Origin: Xiphophorus maculatus
Lineage: Eukaryota; Chordata; Actinopteri; Cyprinodontiformes; Poeciliidae
Direction: 5' to 3'
NCBI RefSeq assembly: GCF_002775205.1
Contig: NC_036455.1
Location: 62,001 to 126,000, forward strand
DNA length: 64,000 nucleotides
This document shows, piece by piece, positions 11,572-21,000 of the stretch. The position numbers and the translations under genes were made by a program. Under the pieces are notes generated by a model. That model searched no databases. It saw only the letters and a list, made by a program, of their open reading frames with translations, and was not told where the DNA came from. Each line of letters begins with the position of its first letter. Within the stretch, counting starts at the first letter, position 1.

Positions 11572-11572
11572 C

Positions 11573-11584
11573 TGGTGCCGTGAC
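11573..11584 (+). promoter_or_regulatory. Primer binding site, tRNA-His type
   Basis: TGGTGCCGTGAC begins 2 bp after the 5' LTR end. Its complement fits the 3' CCA-terminal 12 nt of a tRNA-His, so minus-strand synthesis was probably primed by tRNA-His. Homology beyond 12 nt fades. Confidence 0.7.
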
Positions 11585-11879
11585 CCTTTGGATCTACAGA
11601 TCAGCTCGACGCTCTTCGCCGTGGTTGCTGTGCACCTGACCTGATCTGCAGTTCGGGATCCTTTTGTGGTCAGGTCAATAAGAGACTTGGAATTACAACA
11701 CTTTCTTTTACGATCACCGAGTAAATACAAAAAAAAAAAAAAGAAAAGAAACAAAATTATTTTATGGTGTGCTACTTTTTTTAATCCAATTTAAGGGATT
11801 GTTCTGCTTTGGTATTTTTCTTTGATTGGAAACAATACTGTGGTGCCTTTTATGGTTACAGGTAACTGGTGTGTCAGAG

Positions 11880-12887
11880 ATGGATCAGTTTACTACTCCT
11901 AAATTACCTAAAGGTCGGGGTGTGTGGTTCAGCCGTACTGCTGACAGTGGAGATGTAGGACATTCAAAACTCACATATGATGCTAGTGCAGAATCAGGGC
12001 TAGGTCAGAGCCAAAGTTGTACTGCTATTGATGGGTTCATGAGGGAGAATCCCCCTACTTCCACACCCTGCAGTGATGTTGATGCCCTTCATCACCTTAC
12101 AGACATGGTTGGCCAGTTAGGTGCACAAATTGGTGAATCAATTGTTTCTAAACTAATGTCAGCTGGTGTTGTAAACATGAACAGTGAACCTCAGCCTTCT
12201 TGTGTCACTCAGGACTCACGTGGTGACAGTGACAGACATGACCCATCTCATTTGACAGTCCATGTTAGACCTGATAGGGTACTTCAGACATACAGAGGTG
12301 ACCACACTGACAAATGCTCAATCCGTGACTGGATTGACTTGACTAGAATGCACCTCAGAAAACAAGACATACCTACCTGTGGTCAAGGAGAGGAGATCAT
12401 GTGCCACTTAATGGGCAAGGCAAAGGATGTGGTGCAGATTGCATTGCGCAGTGATCCTTCACTTGATGTTACAAAGAATCCTGAACTGATATATGATGTT
12501 CTTCTCCATTACTTCAGTGAAACCCCATCATGCCTCCCCCTCGCCGATTTCTATGCTACTCTGCCCAGACACAGGGAGAACCCTGTTGATTATTGGATAA
12601 GACTAAACAAGGCAGCAGACTTAGCTCTTGAGGGTCAGCGTAAGCGTGGGAAACAGACGGAAAGCATGAATGATGAAGTGGCTCTCATGTTCGTCAAACA
12701 CTGCCCTGACCCGGAGTTATCCTGCATTTTGAAGTGCAAGCCAGCTCGTGAGTGGACTTCACGTGATGTTCAGTTAAGAATTGATGACTACCAGAGAGAG
12801 TTGAGGGCAGCTAGCAGAGCAACTGGTGTTCCACAGCTTCTATCATGCCACCTAGTGCGGATGCCAGTCTGGTCACAGATGCGCTGA
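11880..12887 (+). CDS. Retrotransposon Gag (capsid region)
   Basis: The first ATG of the frame is at 11880 (MDQFTTPKLPKGRG), giving about 335 residues. The middle has a Ty3/Gypsy capsid-like helical region with a charged stretch (CSIRDWIDLTRMHLRKQDIP) and the YWIRLNKAADLALEG segment. The usual CCHC zinc knuckle after the capsid is absent: the frame stops shortly after an Arg-rich DYQRELRAASRATG. It overlaps the start of the pol frame by 43 bp in a different frame. The abrupt end and the missing protease suggest that an internal deletion fused the ends, rather than a natural frameshift site. Confidence 0.8.
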   Translation: MDQFTTPKLPKGRGVWFSRTADSGDVGHSKLTYDASAESGLGQSQSCTAIDGFMRENPPTSTPCSDVDALHHLTDMVGQLGAQIGESIVSKLMSAGVVNMNSEPQPSCVTQDSRGDSDRHDPSHLTVHVRPDRVLQTYRGDHTDKCSIRDWIDLTRMHLRKQDIPTCGQGEEIMCHLMGKAKDVVQIALRSDPSLDVTKNPELIYDVLLHYFSETPSCLPLADFYATLPRHRENPVDYWIRLNKAADLALEGQRKRGKQTESMNDEVALMFVKHCPDPELSCILKCKPAREWTSRDVQLRIDDYQRELRAASRATGVPQLLSCHLVRMPVWSQMR

Positions 12888-15800
12888 GATCAGTCGGGCT
12901 CGGTGATGTTGATATCGAGTCTTGTGAAGTTTCTGAGGACTGCAGAACAAGAATGGCTAACCTTGTTTTGCAGTATGAGGGTTTATTTTCCCACCACCAT
13001 CTTGATTGTGGAGAAGCAAAGAGGTTTGTGCACCGTATAAACCTCTCCGACACCCGACCTTTCCGGCTTCCATACAGGCGAGTGCCCCCTGGCCAGTATC
13101 AGAAACTGCGGCAAGTCCTGAGTGAGATGGAAGAGAAGGAAATTATCAGAAAATCTACAAGCGAGTACGCATCACCTCTAGTTCTCGTGTGGAAGAAAAA
13201 TGGAGATCTCCGTATCTGCACAGACTTTCGCTGGTTGAACAAGAGAACCCTGAGAGATGCCCATCCCCTTCCCCATCAGGCAGACTGTCTGGCAGCATTG
13301 GGGGGAAACAGTCTGTTCAGTACCATGGATTTGACCTCTGGGTTTTATAATATGCCACTTCACGAGGACGACAGGAAGTATTCTGCCTTTACTACTCCTA
13401 TGGGCTTATATGAATACAATCGTCTGCCACAGGGTCTCTGCAATAGTCCTGGGAGCTTTATGCGCATGATGACCAGCATATTCGGAGACCAGAACTATCT
13501 GAGTTTACTGTGCTATTTGGATGATTTGTTGGTGTTTGCGCCTGATGAGGAATCTGCCTTACGGCGCCTGGAGATGGTGTTTGCTAGGTTGCAAAGTCAC
13601 AATTTGAAACTGGCTCCCAAAAAGTGTTTCTTTTTGAGGAGATCTGTTAAGTTTCTTGGCCACATTGTTGACGAACATGGCGTTTCAACGGACCCAAGTA
13701 AGGTTGAGATCATCGCCAACATGACTGCGGCCCAACTTATGGAACCAGATGGCGTGACTCCATCTCAGAAGCGGATAAGATCCTTTTTGGGGATGATAAA
13801 CTACTACCAACATTTCCTTCCCGGGTACTCTGCCATCGCCAAGCCACTGTTTGATCTGTTAAAGGGTGACAGGAGGAAAGGCAGACATCATCAGAATAAA
13901 CTGCCATCCAGAAAGTTGAAAGCCTCTGACTGGACTACGATACAGGAACAAGCCTTCGAACAATTGAAGTCCTCACTGACGCAAAGCGTTGTGTTGGCTC
14001 ACCCAGATTTCACTTGTCCTTTTGTGTTATCCACTGATGCATCTCTGGATGGCATAGGCGCTGTTCTGTCTCAGGTTCGGCAGGGTGAGACACGTGCTCG
14101 GCCCATTGCTTTTGCCAGCAAGTCTTTGTCCCGGTCACAAAAGAACTACCCAGCTCACAGGTTGGAGTTTCTGGCCTTGAAATGGTCCATCTGTGACAAG
14201 TTCAGCCACTGGTTGAAAGGCCATAAATTCACAGTCTGGACTGATAACAATCCATTGACTCATATTCTGACTAAGCCTAAACTGGACTGTTGTGAGCAGC
14301 GCTGGGTGGCTAAATTGGCGAGTTACGACTTTGACATCAAGTACATCCCAGGCCCGCAGAATATTGTGGCCGATGCACTGAGTCGTGAGCCATTTGTTCG
14401 AGAGACTGTTGGCCGCAGGCTGCTCGCTGAACCCTATGCCAATCTTCTCGCTGAAGTTAGAGATGTGTCAAACTCCTCAATCCAGACTGCCTTTCGATCA
14501 TCCAGTGGTCAGAAAGAACCCTCCTCAGTGAGTGTTAACGCTCAGTCAACATGCAGCCCACTAAAACTGTTCCCCCAGTCTGTTGCAATGGAGGATGTGT
14601 CTGCTGTGTTACACTCACAAGTGGAGTGGGATGCTGGCGCGAGAACCCGTGCCATTGAAATGGTCCATCATCTGCCTCAGCTCATTCCATCTGGTCAAGA
14701 AACCTTACCTGCCTACACTGAATGTGAACTCCGTGACAGACAGTTGGAAGACAGAACTCTCTCTCGTGTTCTATACTATGTTGAGAGGCGTAGAAGACCC
14801 TCTAGGAGAGAGAGGTTTGCAGAGTCTGTCTCTGTGACAAAGTATCTAAAGCACTGGGATAAACTAACTGTACGAAACGGTGTGCTGTACAGGCTTTCTC
14901 GGGACCAGAAAACCAAAGCGAAAAGATTCCAGTACATTGTACCTGACTCTCTCAAGACCGAGGTACTTCATGGAGTTCATGACAGAGCAGGTCATCAAGC
15001 TCAGTTCAGGAGCCTCGGCTTGACAAGGCAGAGGTTTTTCTGGCTGACTCTGGACAGAGATGTCAGAGACCATGTTCGACATTGTCAGCGATGCATTGTC
15101 AGTAAGACCATTGAGCCTGAGGGCAGAGCTCCATTGGAGTCTATAACATCAACCAGACCGCTTGAGCTTGTCTGTATTGATTTTTGGTCAGCCGAAGATT
15201 CCAGAAACAGATCTGTTGATGTCTTGGTGATTACTGATCACTTTACAAAAATGGCTCACGCATTTCCATGTAGAGACCAGACAGCTAAACAGGTGGCGAG
15301 GGTTCTCTGGGACCGATATTTCTGTGTCTTTGGCTTTCCTGAGAGAATTCATAGTGATCAAGGAGCTAATTTTGAAAGTCAGCTAATAAGTGAGCTCCTC
15401 GGGGTCTCAGGTGTCAGAAAGACACACACAACACCATATCATCCGATGGGGAATGGAAGTGTGGAGCGGTTCAATCGCACTTTAGGTGGCATGATCCGTG
15501 CATTGTCCCCTGAAGAGAAGGCTGACTGGCCACGACGTTTACAGACACTAGCCTTCATGTATAACTGTGCGGTTCATGAGACAACAGGTTACCCCCCCTT
15601 TTACCTCATGTTTGGCCGGGTCCCTCGCCTGCCTGTCGATGTCCTCTTTCATGCTGTCCTTGATGACTCTGCTGTGGGGAACTATGACAAGTATGTGGCG
15701 TGTCTTACCAACGACCTGAAGGAGGCCATGACGATTGCTCAGGACCATGCTTCAAAAGAACAGAGAAGGCATGCTCGGTTGTACAACCGGAAAGTTAAGG

Positions 15801-16681
15801 GCACTGACATTGCCGTTGGTGACAGAGTGCTCTTAGCCAACAGAAAAGAGAGGGGTAAGAGGAAGCTTGCTGACCGATGGGAATCAACCATCTACACTGT
15901 GACAGATATTAATCCAACGACACATACGTACAAGATCTGTGACACAGTCACTGGACAGAAAAAGGTGGTTCACAGGAACATGCTGATGCTGGCCAGTTTC
16001 CTCCCAGTGGATCCCACATGTGAAGTATCTGATTCTGCTTCTGCCTTCTCACTCTCTGCTAATGCATCCTCAGTCCCAGAAGCAGATGACTTTGGAGGAG
16101 AGGAGGAAACGTTGCATGAGAGCTACAACAACACCATGCATGAGACAAGTGCTGGCTTTGATTGTGGCAGTGTTGGGGACTTACCTGGTGTTCTGGAAGG
16201 GGTGGTGAACCCTTCACCTGATCCGACGCCTATGGATTCCGAGAGGAGAACCATTGAATGGATAACACAGCTGTCTGAGCCGAATTCATCAGTGGGGGAG
16301 GTAGCTGACTTACAGAGTATGACCTCCAGTCCCAAACACTGCTCAGTTTTGCCCGTGAGCTACACAACAGGTCAATCTGTGGGAGGTGACTCTGCTGCCT
16401 TGACTGCTGTGAACGTCCCGGTGGATGTAAGGGACCCAGATCCCAGCGTTCGTATGGTGGGCCATACAGATGGTGCTTCTGACATTCTGCATACTGTTGA
16501 CCAGACCTCAACTGTGCACTGTGATGACTATACTGCACAGACGGAAGTTAGGTCCACATTTGGTCGCCTAGTCAAACCTGTGAACAGGCTCATACAGACT
16601 ATGTCCAGGCAGGATGTCGTTCAGAACAAGTTCGATGTTAAAGCTGTTTGTAAATCAATGTTCCAAGCCTTTCCTGATTGA
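12845..16681 (+). CDS. Retrotransposon Pol: RT, RNase H, integrase
   Basis: An uninterrupted frame of 1278 codons. It opens in the RT-proximal linker (HLDCGEAKRFVHRI), with no retropepsin (DTG/DSG) motif before it. RT shows TDFRWLN, STMDLTSGFYNMPL and the catalytic YLDD. RNase H follows with STDASLDGIG and WTDNNPL. Integrase has an HHCC finger (VHDRAGHQ ... CQRC), core Asp in CIDFWS, second Asp in IHSDQGANFE, and Glu in NGSVERFNRTL. A GPY/F-like domain (DRVLLANRKERGKRKLADRW) comes next, then a Ser/Thr/acidic tail of about 240 residues. All catalytic residues look intact despite the upstream loss. There is no stop or frameshift in 3.8 kb, in line with recent insertion. Confidence 0.9.
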   Translation: MPPSADASLVTDALRSVGLGDVDIESCEVSEDCRTRMANLVLQYEGLFSHHHLDCGEAKRFVHRINLSDTRPFRLPYRRVPPGQYQKLRQVLSEMEEKEIIRKSTSEYASPLVLVWKKNGDLRICTDFRWLNKRTLRDAHPLPHQADCLAALGGNSLFSTMDLTSGFYNMPLHEDDRKYSAFTTPMGLYEYNRLPQGLCNSPGSFMRMMTSIFGDQNYLSLLCYLDDLLVFAPDEESALRRLEMVFARLQSHNLKLAPKKCFFLRRSVKFLGHIVDEHGVSTDPSKVEIIANMTAAQLMEPDGVTPSQKRIRSFLGMINYYQHFLPGYSAIAKPLFDLLKGDRRKGRHHQNKLPSRKLKASDWTTIQEQAFEQLKSSLTQSVVLAHPDFTCPFVLSTDASLDGIGAVLSQVRQGETRARPIAFASKSLSRSQKNYPAHRLEFLALKWSICDKFSHWLKGHKFTVWTDNNPLTHILTKPKLDCCEQRWVAKLASYDFDIKYIPGPQNIVADALSREPFVRETVGRRLLAEPYANLLAEVRDVSNSSIQTAFRSSSGQKEPSSVSVNAQSTCSPLKLFPQSVAMEDVSAVLHSQVEWDAGARTRAIEMVHHLPQLIPSGQETLPAYTECELRDRQLEDRTLSRVLYYVERRRRPSRRERFAESVSVTKYLKHWDKLTVRNGVLYRLSRDQKTKAKRFQYIVPDSLKTEVLHGVHDRAGHQAQFRSLGLTRQRFFWLTLDRDVRDHVRHCQRCIVSKTIEPEGRAPLESITSTRPLELVCIDFWSAEDSRNRSVDVLVITDHFTKMAHAFPCRDQTAKQVARVLWDRYFCVFGFPERIHSDQGANFESQLISELLGVSGVRKTHTTPYHPMGNGSVERFNRTLGGMIRALSPEEKADWPRRLQTLAFMYNCAVHETTGYPPFYLMFGRVPRLPVDVLFHAVLDDSAVGNYDKYVACLTNDLKEAMTIAQDHASKEQRRHARLYNRKVKGTDIAVGDRVLLANRKERGKRKLADRWESTIYTVTDINPTTHTYKICDTVTGQKKVVHRNMLMLASFLPVDPTCEVSDSASAFSLSANASSVPEADDFGGEEETLHESYNNTMHETSAGFDCGSVGDLPGVLEGVVNPSPDPTPMDSERRTIEWITQLSEPNSSVGEVADLQSMTSSPKHCSVLPVSYTTGQSVGGDSAALTAVNVPVDVRDPDPSVRMVGHTDGASDILHTVDQTSTVHCDDYTAQTEVRSTFGRLVKPVNRLIQTMSRQDVVQNKFDVKAVCKSMFQAFPD

Positions 16682-16987
16682 TTTCTTCGCCAGCTAAACT
16701 ATAATCTTCTTGGGTCTGACGTTTTTTTGTTTTGTCTGGACATGATATTTTCATTTTGTATTGTGTGATGAGCCTGTACTACACTGTGTGTTGGGGTTTT
16801 GTGGGGTGTACAAGGCACCCTGTAGGCAGTTGATGGATTGGGGGATAAGCGCTACCCTCATACCACTTCATCCTTATGGGATACGTTAGTTGTCTGTGTT
16901 CTTAATGCTGACCCCAGGTGATCTGTGATTTATGTTATTTCCGATGATGTATACTGTGTGGTTGATGCTCGTGTTCGATAAAATTCA

Positions 16988-16998
16988 GTGGGGGTGAG
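16988..16998 (+). promoter_or_regulatory. Polypurine tract
   Basis: A purine-rich GTGGGGGTGAG directly abuts the 3' LTR start at 16999. It is the expected primer site for plus-strand synthesis. Confidence 0.6.
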
Positions 16999-17893
16999 TG
17001 TAACAGAGTTACAAATGTGTTTCTTTGTTAAATTATTATTTCTTATTCATTTTATATTGAGAATTTGTGAATTTTATCTTATTCAGTTATTTTTATTTAT
17101 TTTGTTGTTTTTGCCTGCGGGGGTCGCCCTTCTGCTCTCCGCCTCGTTTGTGTTTCCTGGGCTTCCGTAGTCTATTCTAGCCCTCGTAGCTCCTCTGCCC
17201 CCCCTTTTTCCTCAGAGCGTTGTTCTGCGCTGCTGTGGGTAAGTCAGAGGAAAGTTAGCTGCTGAGATGTTTGTTTTTCTGTATGGATGTTGTTCATGTT
17301 GAGGTCTTTACCATATGTTGTTTATTATTGTTTGTTAGTGTGTTATTTTGCAGTTTTGACCGTCATTGTGGGTTTTTTTTATAAACAGTTTTATTATAAT
17401 TTCTTTTTTTATTTTGGCGCGAATGACCGGTGCTAGTCCAGCACAGCTCGGTTGAACATTGTTTTTATTTTCACATTTTTAGAGTCGGAGTGCAGGGAGA
17501 AGGAGTTGAGGAGGTTGTTAATTTGTTTTCCCTTCTTCCCCCAGGTATGTGTTTTTATTTTTAATTTATACTTTTTATCTCTGTTTATTTAACTCTGTCC
17601 CACTGTATTGTGTTGTTGTGGCCACCAGGTGGCGTTTTTCTCCTCTTGTTTTTAGTTTACGATTTTTGTGAGAAGATTTCTGTTTTTTTGTTAACTTTTG
17701 TTAAGTCTGAGAAAATAAAATAAAATGTTAGCTCAGAGCGTTGTTCTGCGCTGCTGTGGAGTCGGAGTGCAGGGAGAAGGAGTTGAGGAGGTTGTTAATT
17801 TGTTTTCCCTTCTTCCCCCAGAATAAAAAAATAAAATATCTGGTTGAGACCCACCTGAACGACTTCTGAGAGTCATTGATACCATCTGTTACA
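16999..17893 (+). repeat. 3' LTR
   Basis: Same length as the 5' LTR and apparently only two substitutions from it: a C/T change in the pyrimidine run before 17211, and a C/T in 'cacagctcgg'. The unspliced pair (17211-17238 and 17483-17544) and the fused spliced copy (17732-17821) are at equivalent positions, so the odd structure predates this insertion. Confidence 0.95.
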
Positions 17894-17897
17894 CTGG

Positions 17898-18020
17898 CAA
17901 AGTATGAGAAATCTTTAGATGTGATGATCGTAAGATCCACAAGGTGGCGGTAATGCAATGACATGAATGAACGACAGTCATAAAATCCCAAAGAAGAAGA
18001 AGACAAAGAAGACAAAGAAA
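17898..18020 (+). repeat. LINE/SINE-tail-like segment in the zinc-finger leader
   Basis: The leader contains 'aaggtggcggtaatgca' followed within 60 bp by an (AAG)n-like run. Duplicons B and C carry the same. The 3' end of the I-type LINE at 43840-43907 has 'tatgtggcggtaatgct' followed by (AAG)n in the same order. This suggests that the 5' UTR of these genes contains the 3' tail of an old retroposon. Confidence 0.6.
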
Positions 18021-18044
18021 ATGGCGCATGGTCTGTTTGGTTGA
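18021..18044 (+). promoter_or_regulatory. Overlapping upstream mini-ORF
   Basis: ATG at 18021 opens a seven-codon frame that ends in TGA and overlaps the main ATG at 18028 in another frame. The same arrangement is kept in copy B (29171). Such uORFs often dampen translation of the main frame. The context here is AAAATGG for the uORF and GCATGG for the main ATG. Confidence 0.5.
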
Positions 18045-21000
18045 ATGTTCGACTGTTTCTCTAAACGAGTTTATCAACGAGCCGTTAACTGCTGCTGAAG
18101 AAACATTCACAGAGTTTAAAGAAATCATCGTCAAGTCGGAGGAAGAGATGGATGATCATCGCAGACTGCTGGATTTCTCCCGGAGGCCCCAGATAATCTT
18201 ACACCGAATAGGTAGGAACCACCAGCGTTTGGATGCAGGTTAAGGTCTAAATGTCTGCACCTTTCTGTATGAGGATCATTTTAGTAAATGTTCTTTTCCC
18301 GTATAAATGTTTTGTTAACCGGTAAATGAACGCAGGAATCACAATTACGCTGTGAAAATGGCTTATTGATGTAGAAATAAAATGACCTTTTTATGGCTTT
18401 TCCTCCTTTAACTAATCAAACTTACTTTTGAAAACAGGAGAAATGTGAACAATGCAGCGCAAGGTTAGTAAAGCAAACAGCATGAAACAATAATAGTGTG
18501 TTAGTAGCTGTAAAACGTAATAATTTGTAATAAATAAATTGTAGTGGCGATTGTTTGTCAAACCAAACATCCTATAAAAGTTCAGTCAACAAGCCACTGC
18601 TGCACTGAGGTGATGCTTCGTACGAAGGTAAAAGAAGTTCAATGTCCAAAAAACTTGAAAATTGCTTTTATAGTTTATTTTTCCAGTTTGATAAGCAAAT
18701 AACAAAGATCAAACTTTACATTAGTGATGTGTTGAGTAATGAAGCGGGTAAGACAGAGAACTCACCTAAACCTGAGCAGTTAAAGTTTTTATTTTTTAGT
18801 AATAAATCGTTGTCCCTGGTGACATAGCGAGTAACAAGCCAATCACAACCCTCTTTTCTATTTGTTTCTAGTTTCTTTTTGATCCAGCCATTGTTTCATA
18901 CAACCAGATTAATCAGAATTTATGTATCAGAATCACAAACATTTTAAACTTGTTTATTCATTGTAAAGCTTCATGTTGTTTTCACGTTGCCTATTTTACA
19001 TATATTGTCCAGTTGATGTCACAGTAGAGCAAATGAAGCTCCGCGGTGCATCGGCTCATGAGTCGAATGATTGGATGGAGTTCCTCAGGGCTTCATGAAG
19101 CTGCATCTCACCATCACTACTTTTCATTGTTTCCTCTCCTGCTCTGGTCAAAACCCACAGGCCCAACCCAGTGCATGCTGGTCCTATACCAGTCCCTATA
19201 CTTACAGAAAATGGACCCACAGTTCTTAATGTCTAACTTACAAAAGTTAATAACAAAGGAACAAAAACTAAACAGCTATTAACCTACAAATAAACTCATG
19301 TTTATAAATAAACCATAAAGATATAAAGTGAACTAAAGTAAAATTTCAATATAATTCAAAGTAATAAAAATAAATAGTATCTTAAAATAATACAATTTGC
19401 AGTTAAATATTAACAATAATCCCTACTACAATTAATTTTGTAATAAAATATTTTTTTTCATATCCGTTAATTTGAGAATTCCCCAAATGTCAGCTGGATA
19501 TATCGACTGATCTGTATCTCTGTCTATGCTCTTGAATTATCAATTGTTTTTTTTTATTCATTTCTGTCTTGAAAGATGAACAATTACTCATATTTATTTC
19601 AGAAAAGGTAGCAATTACTCTTTCTCTGTTTTCTTCTGCAGATTCCCTGAAGTGTAACGTTTATAACCAGGAGAGGAGATCCACTCTGGACCAGGAGGAG
19701 TTAGAACCTCTGCAGGTGAAACAAGAACAGGAAGAGCCTGAAGATCATCAGATAAAAGAAGAGCAGGAGGATCTAAAACACCAGCAGATAAAAGTGGAAG
19801 AGAAAGAAGTTTACTGCAGTCAGGGTGAAGAACAGATTGAATTCAAACAGGAGACTGATACCTGCAAGGTGGTTCCTGTTGATGAACAAACAGAGCACAC
19901 TGAATCAGCACCAAACAGGAACCAAGACCTCTTCCAGGAAGCTGCTGAAGCTGAGAACCAAAATCAGGAAAGAAGAAAACCTTTCTCATGTGTCATCTGT
20001 AAAAAGCGTTTGACTTTCAAATCTGTTTTTGATGCTCATATGAGAACTCATACGGGTGAAAAGCCGTTTTCATGTGTGAACTGTGGAAAAAGTTTTAGTC
20101 ATAAATCGACTTTAACTCGGCACATGATGATTCACACTGGTGGAAAACCATTTTCATGTGTGACCTGTGGGAAAGGTTTTATTCGAAAACAGGATGTAAC
20201 TGAGCACATGAGGATTCATACTGGTGAAAAGCCATTTTCATGTGTGACCTGTGGAAAAAGTTTTAGTCATAAACCGACTTTAACTCGGCACATGATGATT
20301 CACACTGGTGGAAAACCATTTTCATGTGTGACCTGTGGGAAAGGTTTTATTCGAAAACAGGATGTAACTGAGCACATGAGGATTCATACTGGTGAAAAGC
20401 CATTTTCATGTGTGACCTGTGGAAAAAGTTTTAGTCATAAACCGACTTTAACTCAGCACATGATGATTCACACAGGTGAAAAGCCGTTTTCATGTGTGAC
20501 CTGTGGAAAAAGTTTTAGGCATAAATCGGATTTAACTCAGCACATGATGATTCACACAGGTGAAAAGCCGTTTTCATGTGTGACCTGTGGAGAAAATTTT
20601 AGTTATAAACCGACTTTAACTCGGCACATGATGATTCACACAGGTGAAAAGCCGTTTTCATGTGTGAACTGTGGAAAAAGTTTTAGGCATAAATCGGCTT
20701 TAACTCAGCACATGATGATTCACACAGGTGAAAAGCCGTTTTCATGTGTGACCTGTGGAGAAAATTTTAGTTATAAACCGACTTTAACTCGGCACATGAT
20801 GATTCACACTGGTGAAAAGCCGTTTTCATGTGTGAACTGTGGAAAAGGTTTTTGTCAAAAACAGCTATTAACGGAGCACATGATGATTCACACAGGTGAA
20901 AAGCCGTTTTCATGTGTGACCTGTGGAAAACGTTTTAGGCATAAATCGGCTATAACTCAGCACATGATGATTCACACAGGTGAAAAGCCGTTTTCATGTG

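Larger units (their letters stand above)
10677..17893 (+). mobile_element. Ty3/Gypsy-type LTR retrotransposon, 7217 bp
   Basis: Two 895-bp LTRs (10677-11571, 16999-17893) flank a gag ORF and a pol ORF in the order RT, RNase H, integrase, which is the Ty3/Gypsy order. The 4-bp target duplication CTGG lies at 10673-10676 and 17894-17897. LTR termini are the 8-bp inverted pair TGTAACAG/CTGTTACA. By eye the LTRs differ at only two positions, pointing to a recent insertion. There is no env-like ORF. The aspartic protease and the CCHC nucleocapsid motif are not visible, apparently deleted at the gag-pol junction, so this copy is unlikely to be autonomous. The same site is empty in duplicons B and C of this window. 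Confidence 0.95.

Noticed and set aside
16020-16681. C-terminal tail of pol considered as a separate env or accessory protein
   Set aside because: It is continuous with pol, has no signal peptide or membrane segment, and is low-complexity. It is best read as a Pol tail.
17889-18134. - strand frames over the zinc-finger leader (also 29006-29284)
   Set aside because: They are the reverse of the coding leader exon. Their conservation follows from the duplication of the + strand gene.
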